Shown here: positions 1 through 6,813 of the stretch, piece by piece
Layout: every line of letters begins with the position of its first letter
Position numbering within the stretch: position 1 is the stretch's first letter
DNA from: Chloroflexota bacterium
GTDB taxonomy: Bacteria > Chloroflexota > Anaerolineae > Ardenticatenales > Ardenticatenaceae
DNA length: 23,341 nt
Assembly (NCBI GenBank): GCA_003520455.1
Contig: DOUV01000681.1
Location: 1 to 23,341 of the forward strand
Direction of reading: 5' to 3'
The notes under the pieces: generated by a model
Database searches by the model: none
Seen by the model: the letters and a program-made list of their open reading frames with translations, nothing else
Told to the model about the DNA's origin: nothing
Made by a program: the position numbers and the translations under genes

Positions 1-147
1 GTCGCTGCTTCAGCCACCGCGCCGCCGCCGGCGTCCGGGGCCGGCTGGTCCATCTGGCTGGCCGCAGGCGCGGCGCTCGTGATCATCGTTGCCGTTCTCA
101 GTCTGGGGGCGATCGGTCTCTATCTCCGCCGGACCGGCAGCAAGTAA
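1..147 (+). CDS. C-terminal end of a membrane-anchored protein (5' partial)
   Basis: Frame 1 is open from the first base to a TAA at 145-147 and gives 48 residues. An Ala/Pro linker (ATAPPPASGAG) is followed by one hydrophobic segment of about 23 residues and a short positive tail (YLRRTGSK). This is the usual shape of the C-terminal anchor of an exported protein: the domain lies outside, the linker and helix hold it in the membrane, and the Arg/Lys tail faces the cytoplasm. The next gene is a cytochrome b subunit, so the missing part may be a haem-binding or redox partner. That is inference, because no catalytic domain is visible here. Confidence 0.6.
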   Translation, partial: VAASATAPPPASGAGWSIWLAAGAALVIIVAVLSLGAIGLYLRRTGSK

Positions 148-225
148 CAGGGGGTAACCCCCGAGGCAGCACTTCGAGTGGGCTCTACATCCATCGAGCC
201 ACATGAAGAGAGGTGGAAGATAACC

Positions 226-1236
226 ATGACACGACGAAAAGGGCCGGCGGGAGCCAGCCTGTTCCTGGCCACGCTGCTTTGGGTGATCCTGGCGGGCAGC
301 GCGGCCGCTCAAGGACCGGGGCAGACCCCGGGCGCTCTGCCCCAAGATGCCCTGTTCCGCGCCAGTCTCTTGCTTGCGCAGGCACTCCCCTTCATTATTG
401 CCCTGGGGATCTTCGCGGGCCTGTATCGAGTGAGACGCGAGTCCGCGCGGGACTCAGCCATGGCCGGTGAGAACGCCGTGCGGCGGCATGGCCGGGCCGA
501 CGTCGGCCTCCATTGGCTCAACGCCGCGGGTATCCTCATTGGCCTGGGCACGGCGGCCATGCTGCTGCGCTGGGTTAATCGCGTGCTCGACACGCAACTG
601 CTCTACGTGCTCCACTACGTCGGGGCCGCGCTCATTGTCTACGCGCTCTCCAATTTTATGACTCACGCGCTCGTCGGCGGCCACATGGGATTGTGGCCGA
701 AGCTGCGGGAAATTCCGGAGGCTCTCGGAGAGCTGGTGAGTTACCTGGGAATCTTCCATGAGCCGGGAGTGTTCGGGATTCGCCTGCCCCGGAGCATCGG
801 GCTCCCCATTGCCCGCCTGTTCGTGACCTTCGGCATCCGCAAGCCCAAGGACGTGGGCAAGTATCTGGCGACCGAGAAGGTGCTCTCGTTCCCCATCTGG
901 GCAATTCTCGTGGGCTTGATATTCATATCAGGTCTGGTGAAGACCCTCCGCTACGCCTGGCCCATCCCGACCACGCTCGTCGGGACGGCCACCTGGGTCC
1001 ACGACCTGACGGCCATCGCCGTTCTGATCTGGCTGGTTGCCCACATTGCTCCGACCACGCTCGTCCCCCGCAACTGGCCGCTGTTGAAGTCGATGTTTAC
1101 CACCAGGGTGTCGCTGGACTACGTCAAAGCCCATCACCCCGCCTGGTATCGACAATTGGCCTCGGATGAGCAGACAACTCGCTCATTCCGACCCGCGCAA
1201 GGCCTGGAATCCGTGTCTCAGCCGACAAGCGATTGA
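226..1236 (+). CDS. Membrane cytochrome b subunit, formate dehydrogenase gamma/b561 type
   Basis: This 336-residue protein has a signal-like or first hydrophobic segment (residues 11-29) and further membrane helices near 47-67, 98-115, 124-148, 222-240 and 258-280. The segment RADVGLHWLNAAG resembles the haem-b helix start of the FdnI/FdoI and NiFe-hydrogenase cytochrome b families. His96, His130, His147, His259 and His273 lie in or beside helices and are candidate haem ligands. Such subunits pass electrons between an external oxidoreductase and quinone. I chose the ATG at 226 because AGAGGTGG (209-216) precedes it; a GTG at 178 in the same frame lacks such a site. It lies just upstream of tatA and xdhC, so it could be the quinone-side partner of a neighbouring exported enzyme. 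The true partner is not shown. Confidence 0.75.
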   Translation: MTRRKGPAGASLFLATLLWVILAGSAAAQGPGQTPGALPQDALFRASLLLAQALPFIIALGIFAGLYRVRRESARDSAMAGENAVRRHGRADVGLHWLNAAGILIGLGTAAMLLRWVNRVLDTQLLYVLHYVGAALIVYALSNFMTHALVGGHMGLWPKLREIPEALGELVSYLGIFHEPGVFGIRLPRSIGLPIARLFVTFGIRKPKDVGKYLATEKVLSFPIWAILVGLIFISGLVKTLRYAWPIPTTLVGTATWVHDLTAIAVLIWLVAHIAPTTLVPRNWPLLKSMFTTRVSLDYVKAHHPAWYRQLASDEQTTRSFRPAQGLESVSQPTSD

Positions 1237-1273
1237 GGCCCAGCGCAAGACCAGACCGAAAGGAGGAATGGAG

Positions 1274-1429
1274 ATGCCATTCGGATTGGGAGGTCCTGAG
1301 CTACTGATCGTGTTGGTTGTCTTCTTGATCGTCTTCGGCGTGGGGCGGCTGCCGGAAGTCGGTGGTGCCCTGGGGCGGAGCATTCAGGAATTCCGGACTG
1401 GCATCCGAGAGGATGACGATCCGAGCTAG
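1274..1429 (+). CDS. tatA: Sec-independent translocase subunit TatA (short form)
   Basis: A 51-residue protein with the TatA/B signature: a short N-terminal stretch with Gly-Pro-Glu, one transmembrane helix (LLIVLVVFLIVFG), then the hinge and amphipathic helix RLPEVGGALGRSIQEF and a short acidic tail. TatA oligomers form the pore of the twin-arginine pathway, which exports folded cofactor-loaded proteins. AGGAGG at 1261-1266 is seven bases before the ATG at 1274; the ATG at 1268 is too close to it. The protein is shorter than most TatA (about 60-90 residues) because the tail is brief, but the core motif is complete. Three Tat-dependent iron-sulfur subunits lie downstream, so a dedicated export role is plausible. 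Confidence 0.88.
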   Translation: MPFGLGGPELLIVLVVFLIVFGVGRLPEVGGALGRSIQEFRTGIREDDDPS

Positions 1430-1436
1430 ACCACGG

Positions 1437-1470
1437 AGACTTCCGAAGTCTTCCAAGACTTCGGAAGTCT
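1437..1470. repeat. Perfect 16 bp palindrome between tatA and xdhC
   Basis: Positions 1437-1452 and 1455-1470 are exact reverse complements with CC between them. Each arm is itself nearly self-complementary around CTTCCGAAG. It begins seven bases after the tatA stop and ends before the xdhC ribosome site. No T tract follows, so it fits a dispersed palindromic repeat or an RNA-processing/attenuating hairpin better than a standard terminator. A degenerate relative (CTCCCGAAGTCTC) is present near 3168. Confidence 0.75.
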
Positions 1471-1485
1471 GACGAGGAGAACGGG

Positions 1486-2664
1486 ATGAAGGAGATCTTT
1501 CAGACGCTCGCGCAGAGCCATGCGGCCGAACAACCCGTTGCTTTGCTCACGGTGATCCGCTCCATCGGCTCGACGCCCCGCCATGCCGCCGCCAAGATGG
1601 CTGTTCGCGCCGACGGCTCCTGGGTGGGGACCATCGGGGGTGGCAGCATGGAGTACAAAGCCATCCAGGACGCCCTGGCTGCCTTGTCCGCCGGCACGCC
1701 GCGTCTGGTTCAATACCCGCTGATCGGGAGGACCCCCGAGAGCCTGGGCCTCTGTGGCGGCACGCAGGAGGTCTTCATTGACGTCCTCACCGCGCCCCGC
1801 CAAAACGGGCACCGGGCTGATACGCTCAGGCTCTGCGAGAGCCTGGTAGCAGCCTGCGACTCGGGCGAGCCGGCGGTCCTCATCACAGTCATCCACTCGC
1901 TCGAGGGGTTGGTCTGGCAGGTTGGTGAGAAAGCCTTACTCCGCCACGACACCTCTCTGGATGGCGTGCTGGGGCCCGGCGAGTTGGAACCGAGAGTGCG
2001 AGCGGCCGCTCAGCAGGCGCTGCAACAAAACCGCTCCCTGCGCCTGGGGTACCGTCCGGAAGACGACGCCTTCATCCGTCTGGACAGTTTCAGCCGGGAA
2101 CGGGTCGAACTCTTCGTGGATCTTATCCAACCGCGGCCGGAGATCCTCATCATCGGGGCGGGCCACATCGGCCTGGCACTGGCCGGAATGGGACAAATCT
2201 TGGGGATGCGAGTGCTCGTGGTCGATGATCGCACCGAGTGGCTCCAGCGCTTCGCTGGCGTCGATGAAACCATCATCGTTGCCTACGACGCAGAGACCGA
2301 AGCGCTCGAGCCGCTCCCCATCACGATCACACCCTCAACCGCGGTTGTCGTTACCACATGGGGCTGGGATGAGCCGGCCCTGGAGCAGGTCGCCGGTTCC
2401 CCGGCGGCCTACATCGGCCTGGTCGCCAGCCGCCGCAAGGCCAAACTCATGTTCGATGAGTTGCTGGCGCGGGGCGTGGCCGCGGAGGATCTGGCGCGCG
2501 TGCGGGTTCCAGCCGGCCTGGATCTGGGAGCCGAGACACCGGAGGAGATCGCGCTCGCCATTATGGCCGAGATCCTCCTGTCACAGCGTGGCGCCACGGG
2601 CCGCACCATGGTCGACATCAAGGGCCATCCCCTGGCGCTGATCACCGGGCGCAGCCGGAGATAG
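1486..2664 (+). CDS. xdhC: XdhC/CoxI family molybdenum cofactor maturation protein
   Basis: This 392-residue protein has both XdhC domains. The N-terminal XdhC_CoxI domain shows TVIRSIGSTPR (22-32), GTIGGGSME (48-56) and LGLCGGTQEVFID (87-99), with Cys90. The C-terminal Rossmann domain shows LIIGAGHIGLALAGMG (221-236), TTWGWDEPAL (290-299), YIGLVASRRK (309-318) and the family-typical GLDLGAETPEEIALAIMAEI (344-363). XdhC proteins bind the Mo cofactor, protect its sulfurated form and insert it into XDH-type enzymes, which fits three such enzymes downstream. GAGGAG at 1474-1479 precedes the ATG. It is the only intact xdhC here; a decayed copy lies at 15452-16510 and a tail remnant at 10497-10560. 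It may therefore serve all three trios. Confidence 0.93.
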   Translation: MKEIFQTLAQSHAAEQPVALLTVIRSIGSTPRHAAAKMAVRADGSWVGTIGGGSMEYKAIQDALAALSAGTPRLVQYPLIGRTPESLGLCGGTQEVFIDVLTAPRQNGHRADTLRLCESLVAACDSGEPAVLITVIHSLEGLVWQVGEKALLRHDTSLDGVLGPGELEPRVRAAAQQALQQNRSLRLGYRPEDDAFIRLDSFSRERVELFVDLIQPRPEILIIGAGHIGLALAGMGQILGMRVLVVDDRTEWLQRFAGVDETIIVAYDAETEALEPLPITITPSTAVVVTTWGWDEPALEQVAGSPAAYIGLVASRRKAKLMFDELLARGVAAEDLARVRVPAGLDLGAETPEEIALAIMAEILLSQRGATGRTMVDIKGHPLALITGRSRR

Positions 2665-2693
2665 ATATTCAGCGCCACCCGCACCCCCTGATT

Positions 2694-2722
2694 TCGAGCC
2701 CGGCTCTTCTGGCCGGGCTCGA
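2694..2722 (+). terminator. Probable intrinsic terminator after xdhC
   Basis: An 11 bp GC-rich stem (TCGAGCCCGGC with GCCGGGCTCGA) encloses a 7-base loop, 30 bases after the xdhC stop. The run CACTTTGATACTTTTCC follows, so the T tract is imperfect. It separates xdhC from the leader of the first enzyme operon. Confidence 0.7.
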
Positions 2723-2727
2723 TCACT

Positions 2728-2807
2728 TTGATACTTTTCCCCGTCCGATTGATACCTTTTCGCTTGAGTCCTCCCTAGACACCATGGTAGGGTAGACGCA
2801 TTGATAC
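2728..2807 (+). promoter_or_regulatory. Phased TTGATAC direct repeats, leader copy A
   Basis: TTGATAC occurs at 2728-2734, 2749-2755 and 2801-2807, a spacing of 21 and 52 bp, close to two and five turns of B-DNA. The first two sit inside a longer similarity, TTGATAC[C/T]TTTT. The 21 bp spacing recurs in copies B (10617 and 10638, the second as TTGATCC) and C (16566 and 16587). This is the pattern of a direct-repeat operator. A TTGACA at 2812-2817 could be a -35 element, but no convincing -10 is visible and it is not kept in B and C. The role is inferred. Confidence 0.45.
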
Positions 2808-3032
2808 CCCCTTGACAATGAGTAGCTGTCTTTTCCGTCCTCATAGACCCACCCCCGGAAGATGATGGTTGCTTCGTTTCACCTTCCGGCCTTACCCAAC
2901 AAAGAGCTTGTGCTCACCTCCGTGTTCCTCATAGTTTCCATGCCGTCTTGTACGAGATAGTTGCCCTTTCGGTACCGATTCGAACAAGTTGAGAGCAGAA
3001 CTTCTCCTCTTCAATTGTCTTGGCCCTGGCAG

Positions 3033-3194
3033 TCTGTCGAAGAAACCAGTTTTCTCAGACTTTGGCAGTTTTCGAGAGCAACTTTACGAGCAAATCAGGC
3101 CCACAATGAGAGTAGAGACGACCCGGCGGGTCGTCTCTACTGCCGGCAATAATGCTGCTTGAAACTCCCGAAGTCTCTCTCGTAAGCAGCTAGC
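3033..3194. repeat. Insertion with perfect palindrome (3111-3141), only in leader A
   Basis: Compared with leaders B and C, copy A has about 160 extra bases between CCTGGCAG and GTGCAATCGAAG. Inside lies AGTAGAGACGACCCG (3111-3125), one G, and its exact reverse complement (3127-3141). There is no ORF of note. It looks like a small palindromic repeat or non-autonomous element inserted in the leader, or a piece lost from the ancestor of B and C. Confidence 0.5.
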
Positions 3195-3223
3195 AGTGCA
3201 ATCGAAGATCAGATCGAACGGCG

Positions 3224-3439
3224 ATGACCCAAGCAGCCCAGCAGGATCTCACCTCCCACATCCTGCAGTTGGCGCAGTCGCTCTCTGCCTACCGGCGGCT
3301 GGATACGGAGGAATTGGACGGGCTCACACGCCGCTTGGCGGTATTGAAGCGCGAGGGGCTGGCCTCGAGTCGGACTCGACAAATGCAAACCAGGACGGAG
3401 GAGGGCCATGAGCGCGACATGACAAGCAGAAGTCAGTGA
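3224..3439 (+). CDS. Small conserved leader ORF A (71 aa), unknown function
   Basis: I do not recognise a family. The 71-residue product is a paralogue of the ORFs at 10990-11232 and 16939-17094, at the same place in each operon (between leader and Fe-S subunit gene). Shared pattern: QL..SL.A.R, then EL(D)..L.R.LA.LK, then LAS.RT. Charged and Leu residues alternate as in a helical or coiled-coil segment. There is no signal peptide, Cys or membrane helix. No strong ribosome site precedes the ATG. The stop is 36 bases before the start of the Fe-S subunit. It could be a small regulatory protein, an assembly helper for the trio, or a translated leader peptide. Amino-acid conservation across three copies is the main support. 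Confidence 0.6.
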   Translation: MTQAAQQDLTSHILQLAQSLSAYRRLDTEELDGLTRRLAVLKREGLASSRTRQMQTRTEEGHERDMTSRSQ

Positions 3440-3475
3440 CCAGAGGTTCAAGCGACCCAGAAGGAGAAACCAAAC

Positions 3476-4252
3476 ATGCCAGACAAAGAACAACAGCCGC
3501 TGGAAGAAGGGCAGGCAGGCCCGGTGAAGGACGGCCAAGAAGGAACCCGGCCTGTTCGCCTTTCGCGCCGGGACTTCCTGATTGGGGCCGGATCGGGTGC
3601 CGTCGTCACGGGTGCCGCCGCCGCCGGCTACATCGCGTTGACCCCCGCGAAGCAGGTGGAGGTCGTCAAGGAAGTTCCCAAGGAAGTCGTCAAAGAAGTC
3701 GAAGTTGTGAAGGAGGTCACCAAGGAAGTCCCCGTCGAGGTGGTCAAGGCAGAACAACTGCCCGCCACTATGCGCCGCGTGACCCTCAATATCAATGATG
3801 TGGACTATGAGGTGGTGACCGAGGTGCGCGCGAGCCTGTGGGAGGTCATGACCTACAAGCTGGGCATGACAGGCGCCAACCTGGGCTGCGACCGGGGCTC
3901 GTGTGGTGCCTGCGCCGTGCTCGTGGACGGCCGCGCCGTGAGTAGCTGCACCGTCCTGGCGGCGCGCCTGGGGCGCGGACAAAAGATTCTCACCATCGAG
4001 GGCCTGAGTAAGGGTACCCGGCTGGAAGACCTCCACCCTATCCAACAGGTCTTTTGGGAAACAGGTGGTGCCCAGTGTGGCTTCTGCACACGAGGGATCA
4101 TCATGTCTACCTATGCCCTGCTGTCAAATAACCAGAACCCCACCGAGGACGACATCCGTGAAGCCCTGGCTGGTAACATGTGCCGCTGCGGCAACTACCC
4201 TAAGATTTACGATTCGGTCTTCGCTGCCGCCAAAGAACTACGCGGGGCATAG
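3476..4252 (+). CDS. Tat-exported 2x[2Fe-2S] small subunit, XDH/CODH family (trio 1)
   Basis: This 258-residue subunit begins with a twin-arginine signal, SRRDFLIG (30-37), and an Ala/Gly-rich hydrophobic stretch to about residue 55. A Val/Lys/Glu repeat (61-91, units like KEVPKEVVKEV) then acts as a spacer. The enzyme part has a plant-type ferredoxin domain with Cys138, Cys143, Cys146 and Cys158, and an all-helical [2Fe-2S] domain with Cys201, Cys204, Cys236 and Cys238 (CGFC and CRCGNY motifs). All eight cluster ligands are present. Such subunits pass electrons from the Mo site to FAD. AAGGAG at 3461-3466 sets the start. No signal-peptidase AxA site is obvious after the hydrophobic stretch, so it may stay as a membrane anchor. 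It is followed by its large and medium subunits. Confidence 0.93.
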   Translation: MPDKEQQPLEEGQAGPVKDGQEGTRPVRLSRRDFLIGAGSGAVVTGAAAAGYIALTPAKQVEVVKEVPKEVVKEVEVVKEVTKEVPVEVVKAEQLPATMRRVTLNINDVDYEVVTEVRASLWEVMTYKLGMTGANLGCDRGSCGACAVLVDGRAVSSCTVLAARLGRGQKILTIEGLSKGTRLEDLHPIQQVFWETGGAQCGFCTRGIIMSTYALLSNNQNPTEDDIREALAGNMCRCGNYPKIYDSVFAAAKELRGA

Positions 4253-4282
4253 CGGAGTGAAAGGCCAAAGGAGGTAATAGCA

Positions 4283-6784
4283 GTGAGTACCAAAGGACAT
4301 GTGGACGTCTGGCGTGTCTTGCTCAAACCGGATTATGCGGCGCACCTCACCGACGGCCAGTGGCGCGAGCTCGCGAATGATCCTGACTGGCGGGAGGCAG
4401 AGGTAGAGTTTCCTCAATTGATGGACGAACTCTACGCCCGATTTGGAAGTAAGGTTCCCGGCTATGGGACCGGCTCTTCCGGCGCTGCCAACCCGTCGCT
4501 TGCGGTCGATGAGCTCTCAGTCCTGGGCAAAGGACACCGGCACGTACAAGGGATGGGAGTTGTCACGGGCGTCGGCAAATACGCGGTGAATCTGACCGTG
4601 TCCGACATGCTGTACATGAAGACGCTACGCAGCCCCCACCCCCGTGCCCTCGTGAAAGCCATCGACACCAGCAAGGCTGAGGCGCTTCGCGGTGTTGCGA
4701 TGATCTTGCACCGTTTTAACTTGCCCGAAGAGTACCAGGATTCGCGCCTGGAAGGCGGTCCCAAACCGCGCTTCCTCTTCGACGAGGAAGTCACCCAAGT
4801 CGGGGCGCCTGTCGCGGCAGTGGCCGCCGAGTCGGAGCACATCGCCGACGAGGCCATTCACTTGATTGACGTGGAGTACGAAGTGTTGCCGGCCGTGACG
4901 AACTTCCTGGATGGGATCAAGCCAGGCGCGCCCAAGCTATGGGACAACGAGTACGATGGCACGATTCTCGACATCAGTGAGCCGCTCGTGCGGGGCGATC
5001 CGGACGCCGGCATGAAGGAAGCTGGCGCGGTGGTGGACGCTATCAGCACCCGCTCGACCGAGCAGAATGCACCCCTCGAGCTCACCAGCGGCATTTGCTG
5101 GTGGGAAAACGAGCGCCTGACCTGGTACTGGACCGCGCGACATGCCCATGGAGAGCGTGCCCGGATGGCCCGGGCCCTCAAGTTGCCCTCGAGCCGGGTG
5201 CGGGTAATCCAGACCGGCTACCTGGGCGGCTCTTACGGCTCTCATCGAAATGGCGACGTCAGCGAGGTTCACGCAGCGATACTGGCGAAGCTCACCGGCA
5301 AGCCGGTACGGGCGACGGCCACCCGGTCCGAGGACTTCATCACCCGGACGGTTCGAGCCGCGGTACACACAGAGGGGAAGCTGGGGGTCAACCGCGACGG
5401 CGCATTCGTCGCTGCAACGTATAAACTCATAAGCGACACGGGCGCCGGCTCCAGCAATCGCTCCCCCGGTGCCTGGATCGGCTTGGAGACCCTCTACAAC
5501 ATCCCCAACCTGCGCCTGGAGGGCATCGGCGTTTACACCAACAACGTCAGGTCCGGCAGCTATCGCTGCGTCAGCCACCCCTACGCCACCCTGGCGCAGG
5601 AAACCCTGGTGGACAAGGCAGCCTATGCCGTCGGCATGAACCCGCTGGAGATTCGTCTCAAGAACGTCAACGAGGTGGGCCATCCGGATACGGGCAAACC
5701 ATACAGCAACCCCGGCATTCGCGATTGTCTGACCCAGGCGGCCGAGCGTATCAGCTGGGAGACGAAGTGGCATCCCGCCGGAGCCAAAGAAGTGCGGCCT
5801 GGCGTGTTCCACGGCATCGGCATGGCAGCCCACGCCTGTAGCCACGGCGCGGGCGGTCACCCTTCGACCGGCGTGGTGATAGTCAACCCAGACGGGACAG
5901 TCAACGTTGTCTCAGGTGCTGCCGAGGTCGGCGGAGGACAGCGGACGGTGATGGCGATGATTGCCGCTGAGACATTGGGCATCCCCTACGAACAGGTGGG
6001 CATCGCGCCTGAAATAGACACCGACTACACCAGCGACACGGGCGTCACAGCCGGCAGCCGGCAGACCAACAGCGGCGGTTGGGGGGTCTACGAGGCGGCC
6101 CTGGATGCCCGCCGCCAATTGCTGGAAGGGGCCGTCCAGAAGTTCACCGCTGACGCCAGGAAAGACGGACGAACAATCGAAGTCACGCCCGAGGCGTTGG
6201 ACATCCGGGATGGTTTTGTCTTTTTCAAGGATGATCCGGAGACCAAGATTCCCGTCGCAGATGCCGTGGAAGCCGTCGTACCAAGGACGCCGGTCATCGG
6301 GCGTGGGGCCCATTTCCACCCGCCGACGTGGGAACGGTTGGCCTTTGCTGCCCACGCTGCCGAGGTCGAGGTAGACACCGTGACCGGCTCAGTCTCGGTC
6401 CTGCGGTACGTCGCTGCCCACGACGTCGGCCGTGCCATGAATCCTCTGGGACTTGAGCAGCAGATTCAGGGTGGGGTGACCATGGGCATCAGTGCCGCCC
6501 TCTCCGAGGGATTGGTCAACGACAAAGCAACGGGGCTGCCACTCACAGACAACATCCTTGAGTACAAGGCGTTGACGATCAAAGACGCACCACGTAACGT
6601 CGAAGCCATCTTCGTAGAACATGCCAAGGAGTATGGGGTCTTCGGCGCTCACGGCATTGGTGAACCACCTATTGCTGTGGCGCCGCCGACCATTGCTAAC
6701 GCCATCTACAACGCGATCGGCGTGTGGATCACCAGCCTGCCGATTACCCGAGACAAGATCCTCGCTGCCCTAGAAGCTGCCTAG
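4283..6784 (+). CDS. Molybdopterin-binding large subunit, XDH/CODH family (trio 1)
   Basis: An 833-residue catalytic subunit without its own signal, expected to be exported together with the Tat-bearing small subunit. The conserved fold begins near residue 79 (SVLGKGHRHVQG). The first ~75 residues are an extension not present in the other two large subunits here. Mo-site motifs: GGSYGS (315-320), the substrate loop SYRCVSHP (426-433) with Cys429, EVGGGQ (548-553) in place of the usual GQG, AGSRQTNSGG further on, and GIGEPP with the catalytic Glu794. The Arg-Cys loop resembles the AYxCSFR loop of form I CO dehydrogenase in the position of Cys, though the rest differs. A GTG start follows AGGAGGT (4269-4275) with normal spacing. 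Substrate unknown; aldehyde, N-heterocycle or CO-like chemistry are all open. Confidence 0.93.
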   Translation: MSTKGHVDVWRVLLKPDYAAHLTDGQWRELANDPDWREAEVEFPQLMDELYARFGSKVPGYGTGSSGAANPSLAVDELSVLGKGHRHVQGMGVVTGVGKYAVNLTVSDMLYMKTLRSPHPRALVKAIDTSKAEALRGVAMILHRFNLPEEYQDSRLEGGPKPRFLFDEEVTQVGAPVAAVAAESEHIADEAIHLIDVEYEVLPAVTNFLDGIKPGAPKLWDNEYDGTILDISEPLVRGDPDAGMKEAGAVVDAISTRSTEQNAPLELTSGICWWENERLTWYWTARHAHGERARMARALKLPSSRVRVIQTGYLGGSYGSHRNGDVSEVHAAILAKLTGKPVRATATRSEDFITRTVRAAVHTEGKLGVNRDGAFVAATYKLISDTGAGSSNRSPGAWIGLETLYNIPNLRLEGIGVYTNNVRSGSYRCVSHPYATLAQETLVDKAAYAVGMNPLEIRLKNVNEVGHPDTGKPYSNPGIRDCLTQAAERISWETKWHPAGAKEVRPGVFHGIGMAAHACSHGAGGHPSTGVVIVNPDGTVNVVSGAAEVGGGQRTVMAMIAAETLGIPYEQVGIAPEIDTDYTSDTGVTAGSRQTNSGGWGVYEAALDARRQLLEGAVQKFTADARKDGRTIEVTPEALDIRDGFVFFKDDPETKIPVADAVEAVVPRTPVIGRGAHFHPPTWERLAFAAHAAEVEVDTVTGSVSVLRYVAAHDVGRAMNPLGLEQQIQGGVTMGISAALSEGLVNDKATGLPLTDNILEYKALTIKDAPRNVEAIFVEHAKEYGVFGAHGIGEPPIAVAPPTIANAIYNAIGVWITSLPITRDKILAALEAA

Positions 6785-6813
6785 GAGAGGCTGAGTGAAG
6801 GAGGTTATCAGCA

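Larger units (their letters stand above)
2723..3223 (+). other. Conserved leader, copy A (non-coding, upstream of trio 1)
   Basis: This stretch without a clear gene is homologous to 10611-10989 and 16560-16938, the leaders of the other two enzyme operons. Similarity is moderate in the first 200 bases and very high in a core at 2941-3024, where I count about 9 differences in 84 positions against copy B. The core begins at GCCGTCTTGTACGAGATAG and ends at AATTGTCTTGGC. Copy A differs by an extra block of about 160 bp at 3033-3194. The shared part ends at GTGCAATCGAAGAT (from 3196), just before the small ORF. It probably holds the promoter, operator and 5' UTR of operon 1. A structured RNA or a remnant antisense coding frame are also possible. 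Confidence 0.6.

Noticed and set aside
150..162. GGGGG-TAA-CCCCC hairpin after the partial gene
   Set aside because: Short stem with a three-base loop and no T tract; too weak to call a terminator.
2812..2846. Sigma-70 promoter from TTGACA at 2812
   Set aside because: There is no acceptable -10 at 16-18 bp, and the TTGACA is not kept in leaders B and C.
2723..3223. Known molybdenum-cofactor or other riboswitch in the leader
   Set aside because: I could not match the leader to any riboswitch consensus that I know; a covariance search would be needed.
3209..4045. 278-codon - strand frame opposite the small ORF and Fe-S subunit 1
   Set aside because: It is His/Asp/Leu-rich, as expected from reading GC-rich codons backwards. 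It has no motif and covers the cluster-binding region of a real gene.
4937..5860. 307-codon open frame on the - strand inside large subunit 1
   Set aside because: It lies fully opposite a gene with all family motifs. GC-rich coding DNA often leaves such antisense frames open, and no domain is recognisable.
4283..6784. Calling trio 1 a true CO dehydrogenase (coxSLM)
   Set aside because: Only the Cys position agrees with form I CoxL. The AYxCSFR motif is not present, the FAD subunit has a [4Fe-4S] loop as in PaoB, and the enzyme is exported.
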